DNA from: Phallusia mammillata
Taxonomy: Eukaryota; Chordata; Ascidiacea; Phlebobranchia; Ascidiidae
Reading direction: 5' to 3'
Length of the DNA stretch: 64,000 bases
Assembly (NCBI GenBank): GCA_003260075.1
Contig: QLIY01000310.1
Span: forward strand, 89,077-153,076
The position numbers and the translations under genes are program-made. The notes beneath the pieces are model-generated. The model searched no databases and was not told where the DNA came from. It saw only the letters and a list, made by a program, of their open reading frames with translations. Below, piece after piece: positions 49,001 through 61,000 of the stretch; positions within the stretch are counted from its first letter, which is position 1; every line of letters begins with the position of its first letter.

Positions 49001-52000
49001 TAGTGGTCCTGCCTGATGGTCTTCTACAAAGGGATCAATCAGTGAATGTTGTCATGCACGATCACGTCGTCGCACTTTCTACATGTACACGCATCACAAA
49101 GGGGGAGAATACGGATGAGCATCTGGCTCGACTGTTTGTTTAGATTTGCGACGTTGCAGTTAACTGCGCCCAGTCCAGTGTCGTTGAGGCGTTTCAACAG
49201 CGCGCTTATTAGATAACGGTTGCCAGACCGATATTTATCCCCCAAGCAAAGCAACAAGTTATTTGGCTGTGCTGGCTTTTCTCTGGAAGGTCAAATTCTT
49301 CTATGACGTAACAATCTATTATGGTCCTCCTGAGTACTTGCCCCGCTTCAAGAGGAAAGGTCCGCTCTTTCTGAAGTACTGTTTACGCATTAAATTCATC
49401 CCAACCTAACCCGAGCACCGCAAACTGCGTTGTAAATATCACATGCTGCTTCTTTATTCCTGACATTATTTAAGAGGCGTTTTTTTAATCATTTCACATA
49501 CATACCTGTTGTTGCATATTCGTCAATAACTTGAATTTCGCTGATAAAGATAGGTGACATGATGAACCATATGATGCAAACTAACAGATCGGTGACAGCA
49601 ATTTGTATCATGTAAGTTGTGTAGACCGAACCCCGGACCTGCAAAGGTAACAAACAACCAACAGTCACTTTAAGAGCGGCCACAAATGCCTTTTGTTTCC
49701 GTTGTTTAGAAATGCTTGTGACAGTGAACGAAAGCACTCCGTCTAAAATTGCCCGTCCGTGCCCCCATCAATGGTTGCTTTTTAAAGTGTGTTGGTTTGT
49801 GGATTAAAGCACATTTTGTGGCAGCAAAGCGGCCATTGTACTCGTGTGTGAACTATAGCTACTAGCGACGGGTCGAAGCTGTTTAGTTGCCAAAACTGCT
49901 CGTTCGTCTGCGTCAGGTCTATAATCTTATCTACCACATATTTTACTGACATTTCGGCCGTCAAAAGAACCAGCGACTTAAATATGGCTCTTCAAATCTG
50001 TGACTGCGAGTACGAGATAAAGGAAAAGTTTCGACAAGTTAAGAATGGCTTACTGCACGTTCTTTAATTACTTAACTTGAAAAGTACAACACACAATTTT
50101 TGTTTGTGTTAAATTTAGTTCCTAATTTTAACTTTCAACCTAACAGATAAACTTGTAACCCAGTGCCTATAACAGTCAGATTTACTATCGTGGTATTACC
50201 TATGGCCGTATTACGTCATTTAATATGTTATCTGCGGATAAGCTTACACGTAATTTTAAACCAAAACTGCAACACCATGACATCGCCATCTTTCACCATA
50301 TCATATACCTCTGCCGTGAACAAAGTAATCATGACAAAAAACATACCTTTACTAACCTGTTTTTTTGTGAAAAATAATATTAACATCGCCGTATTGAGAA
50401 TGATTCCAAGTAGACATAGAAACATGATACTGATGTACTGGACGTACGACAGCTGAGAGTGATTTTCCAACATCATTTTTCAGTTTGTCCGAATTTTTTT
50501 TGAAACAAAAGCTGCTGGGCAGTTTCCGGCAGTTGTTGATTAAGTTATCATTTGTTAATTTTGTCGTAAACTGCCTGGCCTAAATCTGAAATGTAACAAG
50601 AACGTGACAAAGATTTTCTGGTAACCTACTGAAACCACTTTATTATTGCGCCACTGCATAATACCTGGTGAAAAGTTGTTGCTCGCTGACTGACTGTTTG
50701 TCGACGGCGTAAACCCAGCGCGCGTTTAATTCCTTCGCCTGACACTTATCGCACGTTTTTAAAAATGGTTAATGCTGTAGGCGACTGGCAACCGCAGAAA
50801 AACGCACTTCCAGGCTAATACCTCTTGATAGGCGAGAGAAGGAGACGGTTGCGCTATCTCGACCTTAAAGACACCGCTTTGCATGGAAGTGGCGAAATTG
50901 TGAAGCACAGATGTCGGAAGTGCCCGGCAAAAAACACGTAAAATCTTTACCACGGATTTGCCTTTCGGGAATGTCGTAGTTTAACCTAAATGTTCCGCCG
51001 CGTCAACTTTAGTTCTGTCAATAGACTGTTTGTGCACGGCCGTTCTGCAATCGCTTTATACCGTTTGAGCTGGCAGTTTATTGGATTTTCTAGCGCCATC
51101 TTTTCGCAAAAAAACAAGTGTCTCTTCTGACTAATGCCGTAAAATAAGCTGGCGCACGCGGTGTTGTTTGTTCCCCGCTTCGGCAAACAATCCAAATCCG
51201 ATCGGTGTTGATTCGATTTGCGTTTTTATTGGTCCTTGAGTTGCGCCCAAACATTATTATGACAGCATGACGTGGGTTACACAGATGACGTCACAATGTA
51301 GCCTCGACAAAAATAATCTTATTTTTGGTTACAGATAAAATAATGGCTTCCATTGCATTATGTTGTTACGGGCAGTAAACCTTAACCATTGTGGTTACCA
51401 AACGTTGTCGAGTTCAAATCAGCGTTTCAGGTAATCATCAAAGCCGCAGCATTTCGCACAGTGATTAGGTTTCCCTTTCCCCTTGCTGACTGGGCAAGAT
51501 ATCTGCTCGTTTAAACTGCACATACTTGACATTGTTGTCAACCCACCATCCCATGCACGATCGGCGCTTACTGGCAATCCTGTGCAAACCCCAACTTCAA
51601 TGCAATTTGCAAGGTGCTCGCCACTTGGTATTTTTGTGTCTCATTTTTGCGGATATTGGCAAATGTTGGCCAACAATTAAAAAGCTCTTTAGTAAGGGAG
51701 TAGTTCGCCTGGAGGATCCAGTTGCGTGACAAGTTAGTGAGTGAGTGTGGGTAACCTCGAAGTCGGTAACATTGCGCGGGCGCATATTTACCTGGTGATT
51801 AGCCGCGCCGTTACGCTGGTAACTGTGTAACGCATGGCCGATTCTAAGTGGATGTTCGTTCGCACAATAAAGGCCACTCTTTCCCAGATGCACATCTTAG
51901 TCGACTGTTGATGTTTTCGCATTTTTCAGCCCCGGGCGAACGAGCGGATGAGGCTCAGTTGTGTGAACAGCCCAAATCCGTCTTTTCGTGATTTGCTGCG

Positions 52001-55000
52001 AGCCTCTTTTCGCGCTAAACACTTGTCTGGCCGCTTTCCACAATTATCCCGCCTGATGCGCATTTACTGCGCTAATGGTGCAAAGCTTTATCCTGCGTTA
52101 ACGCGTTACTACTATTCTGATGATGTGTCCCTCACTGATTAGTTCTCCTGGGTTGATTTTGTGCAGACGTGCTCGGCAATCAACGAAGAAATGATTGAGT
52201 GAACGATCCTTTTCATAAGTGGATTGACCATCCATCATACGTCATCTCTTTCCCACTCGCTCTTTTTTCTGTTTTAAACCCCAGCCTCCTCCGTGTTATC
52301 ACAGCCACTTCATATTCCAGATTTCAAGTACATGTTTGTGTACTCTGCTATTAGCTTCCTTTATTGCTCTCTTGGATACAGTCTGTCTTTTAGCAGCACT
52401 TCAGTTAACGTTCTGGACATTTTCATGTGTAGTGTTGTTTTTTTTTCTTCTTAACTTACCACAAAACCATATCTATATCCAATCAGCTGTTGTCTGTACA
52501 CTGTTCTAAACGGTCAATAACAGCTGAGCTACGTACTACGTCAACGTAAACTGATTATGACGCAGTATAATACGTGTTAAGCCACACGTAATGTGGATTG
52601 GCACCAGGCTTTCCCGAGTTGAAGATCATTAATACGGCGTGACGCACTTCCACTTTTATTTTTAAATAACAAATATATTGACCTCGATTGATTGCGTCGT
52701 TTACAATATAACGGGAACAAATTGCAATCGTGGTTTGTTTCTACCCGAGTGGTTACCTTTAAAACCAGGAGTTGTGTGTCCTAACTTTATGCGAAAGACG
52801 AATGCACTTGCTATTAAACTAAAAACCTGTGTCTAAATCTGACTTGACGTTCGTGTTTGTCTGCGTGTGGTCTCGCACTGCTATTGCCCAGGATCACGTG
52901 ACAGCTGACAAATTTGCTTCTGTTATCACTGGGTTACTGGCAAGGGTTTTCGGGTTTTCAGAAATGCTGTAGTGACAGGTGGGGGTATTTATGAGCAACG
53001 ATTGTGTTTTGCACTGGCTATATCACAAAGCTCGCGGGATTTCACGAACCCGGGCTCCGGTCGTTTCTCCTTGGCGCGGAGTTGTCGTCGCAATCTGATA
53101 AAGCTGACATGATGGACGGTATCTGCGTCGGATTAAAGAATTGTTGTTCTTACTTAAAGCTAGTAAACTTGTAATTTTCCGCTGCATATAACTTCATCGC
53201 ACCTGCGACAACATGTCACACCCTTGTTATGTGCGCACTGAATTAAAAAATATATAATTACCACGCTGAAAAGCGATATGTCATATTTAGTAAAAACGAG
53301 TATGTGACGCTGGCTGCGCCTTTGCAGTCTCAATGGCCGCGGTGTAAACAAAACATCGCGTGCGATCGGCCCTTTTCAATAAACTGCCATTCCACTTCGC
53401 TTCACTCACACTGCAAGCAAATCTCTGTGCTGGAAGGCTCCAACCGCCGTCGAGCACGACCAAATCACTCACCAGAACCTGAAACAACCGACTCATCTCG
53501 GCAAACGCGCGCCACTCGCACTGTTCACCTGAACTATGACTCACATCAGTCGCCTGAGTGCGGGCGAGAAGAACATAAATCTGCTCACTCACCTGTGACA
53601 GTGAATGGGACGTGTCAGCATGCAATGCCACCTGAAATCAACTCTTAAAAAGCGGCCACGAAGCGCGCATGTCCTCCGACACGGAAACTGTTAGATCACT
53701 GTCTTTTGTCGAGGCCACCAACCAACAAGCTCCAAATAGGGCTTTCGTGCCGGTGGGCTACGTCATCTCAGGCCAAACTCTAGCAAAACATCGACTCCAC
53801 TTACTACTTTTGCACCGCAAACAATTTTCGCGTGACTGCAGCCGGACATCAAGCAGCCAAATCCAGCCCCAGAGAGCAATGATGCGTATACATAAGCCCT
53901 TGAAGGCTTTTCCACACTTCGGTCCTGTGTGACTTTGTTGTGTGCGCAATTGGCGGTTCGGCCACTTCTGCCTCGTCGCTGACGTAAAATATGCAAAAAG
54001 ACAAACATGTGGTAAAAGTTTTCCTCAAGCGCTGCTCTTCACCTCCGACCTGTTTGCGCGATCCCTTTCTTCACACACCGATAATTGAACGTCGCACGCT
54101 AATCCCGCTTCTTTCACTTGACGTCAGATTGTTTGATGCTTGGCGCAAGTTTGAATTGTGTTACGCGAAACATCTGTCGTCTGTATGATTTGAACTAGGT
54201 TGCGTAAACCGACTCGGATTTGGCAAATTACCCGTTTTAAAGTTTACTATAACCGAATTTATACACGAAAAATCTTGACAGGTTTTTGATTTACAACTTT
54301 ACGGCAGTAAAATTATGCCGTTGTTATTAAACAATTGTAACCAACACGCACATTCCTGGAACATATTCCGATTGAGTTTTTCACATTCCTCAAAAGATTC
54401 TATTCCATTTGCTGTCGGAACACGAACTATTAGCGCGGACATTTTTCCGGGTGATTTGCCACTGAAGAGGAAATTAATTGAAATCGTACCCGACATCCGT
54501 TACAAGTGTTGTTACTATTCACACGAACACGACACCATCCACTTGATGACGTTAACGTTGTGGATGTCATCCAAGAAAAACGTCTACGTCACGAAATCGC
54601 CCGCAACGTGCTTGTTATCCTGTACTTCCACGCTTCTGTGTTACGATAACAAGTATGACGTACATAGGCCATTCGCGCCACACACTCACTTGCATAAACT
54701 AACCCCACCTTCACACAACTACACAATATCCTTATTGTTTCGGCGAGCTGTCGGTTAAAAGGGGGGGGGGATGTCATCAAAGAAAAACGTCAACGTCATG
54801 AAATCGCCCGCAACGCGCTTGTTATCCTGTACTTCTACGCTTCTGTGTTACGATAACAAGTATGACGTACATAGGTCATTCGCGCCACACACTCACTTGC
54901 ATAAACTAACCCCACCTTTACACAACTACACAATATCCTTATTGTTTCGGCGAGCTGTCGGTTAAAACGCGTCTAAAGCTCCGTGCATAATCGCTTCGCT

Positions 55001-58000
55001 GTCTTTTTTGCTTTTGTACGAACAAAGTTTAACGCCACTGGACAAACACCATACTACACCGGAGTTTTCTTATTAAACCTCCTATAAACTATTTACTACA
55101 CTGCTTAATTTTCGTTTTTATTATTTGGTCAATAACGTCCTTTGTAATTAGTTAAACTTTTCGCTTGGATAAGCTCATGGGTAAAATATTCCAGTTATGT
55201 AGATCTTTACCTTGATGATGTGNAACAAAGTTTAACGCCACTGGACAAACACCATACTACACCGGAGTTTTCTTATTAAACCTCCTATAAACTATTTACT
55301 ACACTGCCTAATTTTCGCTTTTGTTATTTGGTCAATAACGTCCTTTCTAATTAGTTAAACTTTTCACTTGGATAAGCTCATGGGTAATATATTCCAGTTA
55401 TGTAGATCTTTGCCTTGATGATGTGCATCAAACAGACATAACCGCCAGTTACTACTCACACAATCTCTCATACGTAACGACCCCATTCAATCCTACTGTG
55501 AATGGAGACACATGCGGTGTGAAGCACCTCAACAGTGATGTAATGCTTGGATGCCATTCTGTACTTGACAATTTTTCGGAAACGATTTTATTACTGCTTT
55601 GAATTTGGTGTCAGTCAGCTTATTAGGACTCACTTTCCAGTCACTCCATGCACTCTCACGTTCCCATGAGCCAGTTGTTTTGGGTCGCATGTTTGTCCAG
55701 TGATATTGAACAAACCCAGTGATATTGTTTGGTGTTAAATGAAGCATTGTATGGCAAACAAACTCGGTTAGCTTTTAGGTTTTTTTCTTCACGTATTGGG
55801 CGTGACAAAGCTTTCTTGGTCTAAAATGAAAAGATAGGTTTCGAAAATAATTATGGCGTCGTAACTAAAAACTGAACAACATGTTTCATACCCACACAAA
55901 TTGCGTGTTGGATTTCAGATATGTAGAGGTTATACAGAAACGTGTGTTGGTGATCACAACAGAGGGAGTCGAATGTGTATTGTTGGGGTCAATATTTGCT
56001 CTACCGCTTTACGCCGCTATTGAGATCTCCGAGTTGAATTAGGCTTTATCGACCACAACGTGTTGATTTGCCGCTGTGTGTATTCATTGTACGTAACTCA
56101 ACGACAATATGCGTTTTGAGCAAATACCCACTTTCTCTGCGAACAACAGTTACAAAAACAGGTTGTTACACCACACCCTTTTGTGACACGACTGCGCAGA
56201 ACTTTGTCTTAAATACATTACCAAGGGATTGCGTTCATGCGGACACAAAATGGAAAAAAAAGCAAAACCTTAGTGTTTTTTGATACAAAAGTTATGAAGT
56301 TAATTTGCGTTCTGGAGAAATTTGACCGGGACTTAAGAGGCCGCCTAATCGACAACAAAACTCCCAGAGCGCTTTTATGCATGCAGGAAACACAAATGTA
56401 TTGCATTGTTGACGTTTTAACAATCACTGATGTCATCATCAGTACAAAGTTCGTTGAAACGTCTGCTATAACATTGATGTACTGCGTGCAAAATCTACAA
56501 AAGCACTTGTTTTTTATGTTCGGTAATGAGCTGATTTCGTGTTTGTTTTAGTTGGAACGAAACTAGCCATTTTTAGATAAAACATTGCCCTGTTTATTTC
56601 AGATTGCGAAAGAAAAACCAAAGAAAGTACACAAGCCGTACCCACGAGAAGACGAACGGGTGAGATTTAAACACTTATCACAATTTTGGTACAAAACGGA
56701 CATATCAAAATGTGATTTGTGGTTAGCACTGACCGTTTATCACGATCTTGTTTCAAATTGAAAACGCTAATTTACTGTGCAAGGAAAATTTGGGTCGTTT
56801 TGTTGCTCAAAATTGCCCTGAAATGACTTAAAAAATTTTAAACAGACGAAGAAATATGAGGAAGAGAGACAGCGTTCCAATTCGAGACCTATGCCTGTTG
56901 AAAACAAACTTTTTATTGGCGACATTTACCAAAATCATGTGTCACTTGCGTCGAAATCGCTTCTGGAGAAAAAGTTTGACACTGCTATATGTGAATATGA
57001 TGCCGCACTGAAGATTGTCACTGAATCGAAACAAAAGGTAAAGAAATAAATGTACACGTTGCTTGTTGCGTAATTCTCAAGAAGAAACGCCACTTTACCC
57101 GAAGACAATGAAAAATAAAGAATGACCTTTTTCGTAAGTTTGATAATCCCGCTTAAAAACGCCGTTCGCCGTGGTTGCAAAATCTGCTGCTTGACCATTG
57201 AAATTTTGCTGAACTGAATTTTTTAAGCATGCGGTAGCTGTCTTGTCGCCATGATCGTAGTTGTAAGTGCTTCCAAGTGCCTACATTGTAACACTTTTCA
57301 AGTAGTTATTGTTTCAAGAAGCATTAAGGGGTTCAGTAAAGGTTGTCTCTTTCTAGTGATATTGCGTTGGTAAACAACGTTGTATAACTAAAAAATAAAG
57401 TTAAGCACAAACGTAAGCGATTTTGCTTTTGCTGAAGTGTTGACATTTACAAAAACGTACACAGAAAAATATTATCAATTTAAACAATATGGAGTCATAA
57501 AAATTTGCAAAACAGATTTTCTTAAAATGCCCCTTTAATGATTTGGCATTTTAGGGCCAGAGAACCACCAAGTAATAAAAATAACGCCAAAATTAATAAT
57601 TTTTAAAAATAAAGCATATGATTGTGGCCATTGGTCTGTGTTGATCTGCAATTAGGGTCTGTACGTGTGAACTTCAAAGTGGTCGAACTTGGTACACGTC
57701 AGTCATGAGAAAACGGAGGCAATTGTCGATGCATTTGCCCCAAAAAGAGGCGGCATTGTGTGAATACAGGAAACAATTTCTACTTGAATTGACGAGCTGA
57801 AACTCTCGCAATTTGCAACAATTAAAGTTGCCCTTTCGCAGGAATGGAAAGTCACTGCAGTGGAAAACTTCATTTTAATTTACGCGCGAGGAATTTCGTC
57901 ACTGGAAATGCGCACACCACCTCAAGTCGCCCGTTCTCTCAATTTTTTTGCGAAGATTATGAAACAAACCAGCAAAGAATATTGTCATCCAATGGCGTTT

Positions 58001-61000
58001 TATTCAAGTGCTCGTGCACAGTATTATTTGAACAAGCAAGTTTCATTTTCTTTCGTTTTAAATCTATAAAAGCTACAAATCAAATTAACCAATAACGCCA
58101 AAAAATGGACACCTGCACTTTTCTTATTTTGACCCAATTTGTTATGTGGTTTTACCGTAATGACTGTGGTTTGTAATTTGTTTACTTTTCTAGTCGCCTG
58201 CTAAAGTTATGTTTAAACCCAACTAAATTTGTTCAAAGTTGATTTGTGACTTAATAATACTGTATGTCACAGTTTTTCGGACGTAGCGCCCACCATCGAA
58301 AGCGGAATGCAATTAATTAGAAAGAAGAATTTTCCCGGAGTTTTAACCTGGCCAGGTATGTATGAGAAATTCATCTTTTCATTACAACCAAACCACAAAG
58401 TGGCGGTGATGGGAACACGTGTCTTATCCACGGTTTACATGCCACATGAAAATAACGCGGCCGAGCAAATGTAAATTTTTAGTTCTAGTTTAAATATAAA
58501 TAAGATTTAACACGGGGTCATGTGAAGTTTAGACTGTGAATATTAAAAGAATGATTAAGGAACTTTTCCACGAACTTTTTTAATGCCTTTGTGAGTACAG
58601 TTGATAAAACTTTTGCTTGTCTTTTAGGTATGAATGAAGTAATTCCCGAATCGAATGTAAATACATTGAAAGTTCTGATGGGCGATCTTGCAAAATGGTC
58701 GTTCAATCCACCGAAGCCTGATGCATTTTGTAGATATGAAAACTGTACAAAGGATTATTCAAGAAGTGAAATTTATGTTGGAGATATTGAGTTTGAGGTA
58801 TTACTCACATGCTACTTGTTATGTATTGTTGAAAACAGATTTTTTTCCGATTTTGCCTTACGACAATAAACCCACAATTTTGTTACAACATATTACGGTC
58901 GGGTATCGACAAAATCCGGCAACGCAAAGTACCACGTGCTTGGAATTTTTTTCCGAAGTGGTTGAATAATTTGACCTTATTTTTGTGACAGGGATTTATC
59001 AAAGTTTTTTGCGACTGGGATTGCGTCACAAGTTTTCATTTTAAATGTTGGTCGAAATACAAACATTTGCAGTATGACCGGTCGGGAGATAGGGTAAGTC
59101 GTGTTGAAACAATACTGCTAATGTTATAATTAATTTCAAATCACAACTAATACACAAACTCGTTCGCAATTTAACGGTGTGCTGCTCTTTGCATTGTTTT
59201 GTCTTTTATAACCCTGGTTTAATGTGGGAAAGTTCAACATATAGCAGCGTTGAAAAATTCTCTTATTTTCAACTTAACATGTGTTTTTGGCTAACCCGGC
59301 ATCACACTTAACTTGGCACTGAACGTAACCTGCAATCTACCAATGTACAACGCTAAATCAGAATTCTGCTTGAAATTCCTGGAATGTATGGAATTGGGGG
59401 GGGGGCGAGGTATTACTCACATATTACTTGTTATGTATTGTTGAAAACAGACTTTTTCCGATTTTGCCTTACGACAATAAACTCCCAATTTTGTGATAAC
59501 ATATTACGGTCGGGTATCGACAAAAACCGGCAACGCAAAGTACCACGTGCTTGGAATTTTTTTCCGAAGTGGTTGGGGGGGGGGTTCTCTCGTGTTCAAC
59601 TTAACATGTGTTTTTGGCTAACCCGACGTCACACTTAACTTGGCACTGAACGTAACCTGCAATCTACCTATGTGCAACGCTAAATCAGAATTCTGCTTGA
59701 AATTCCTGGAATGTATGGAATTTTTCTGTCAAGCAAAAGCCACTGACAGAGTTTTCAAATCTTTTTACACTCTACTTTTTTTCGCGGTCAATGCATAACA
59801 TACGTTTGTCTGTTTTCAGGAACTGCTAGGTCTTCAGTGTTTCACAGAAGGTTGTCAAGGATTAATTTGTGAAATTCAAATGCTGGATGAAAGCTATGAC
59901 ACTAAAAAAGATGTACGTTCCCTTTAATAATACTACATCAATTGACTAATACTAAACTTTTGCAAACAAACATAATTTTCTATACAAATTGGCGTTTCTA
60001 GGTTCATATTCCCAAGCGTAGCAAAGAAAAAAATTCTCGTGAACTGAAAGGGAAAACTTCCAAAAGTGATCGAAATTTGGAACGTCGTATGCGTTTGATG
60101 AAGGAAGCCAAGGAACGGGGGGGGGGGAGAATAGTACAATAAGTCTGTCTGTTTTCAGGAACTGCTAGGTCTTCAATGTTTCACAGAAGGTTGTCAAGGA
60201 TTAATTTGTGAAATTCAAATGCTGGATGAAAGCTATGACACTAAAAAAGATGTACGTTGTAATACTAAATTGGCAAATACTAAACTTTTGCAAACAAACA
60301 TAATTTCCTACACATATTGGCGTTTCTAGGTTCATATTCCCAAGCGTAGCAAAGAAAAAAATACTCGTGAACTGAAAGGGACAACTTCCAAAAGTGGTCG
60401 AAATTTGGAACGTCGTATGCGTTTGATGAAGGAAGCCAAGGAACGAAAGAGATCATACAGAGTAGCTCACACCATATATGAAACGGATGATTTGGTATGA
60501 TATATTTGTAAACATTGAAACTGTGTTTTGTGATTTATGTGATTTTTTTGGTGTAACCTTATTGATTTAATGACAATTAGGCATCAGTTTTTTTCAGTAA
60601 ATAAATACCAATGTCTTTGTTTCCCTGTTCATAATTTGTTTACAAATAATCCGTTTACACTTTTGGACAGATGGCAAAAAAGAAACCTGATTCTTCAAAA
60701 TTGAATGGAGGTAAAGTTTTAACTTTATATCCAAAAATAAATGGATAATTATCCAGAACCAAAAATAGTTTAATATTGTGGCTAAGCACTTCGAAAGCAG
60801 TAGACCTGAATAGCATTTTAATTGTAAACGTTTTGTAATTTAGTGTTTTCCAATACCGACGTCTCGAATGTAACTGTCATTAAACGCGAAGAAGAAGACA
60901 AAAATGACGTAAGTGGTTCACACAAATCATTTCAACGAATCTACATTTCTCAAAGAAATTTTGCTTTTCAATTTGTTGCAATTTACAGAGTGCTAAAACA

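Larger units (their letters stand above)
50477..56602. other. GPCR upstream region inside the TTC3 intron
   Basis: About 6 kb with no exon I can support. From roughly 50.5 to 54.3 kb the base composition is visibly richer in G+C and CpG than the rest of the window, and long open frames occur on both strands (for example 53287-53648) without splice sites or recognisable domains. It may hold the GPCR promoter and 5' UTR exons. Two duplicated blocks (54563-54966 and 55023-55425) mark assembly joins. A minus-strand open frame at 55529-55747 encodes an unrecognised peptide, possibly a transposon remnant. Confidence 0.5.

Noticed and set aside
53287..53648. 114-codon open frames on both strands
   Set aside because: They overlap antisense in a GC-rich stretch, with no domain, splice site or codon signature.
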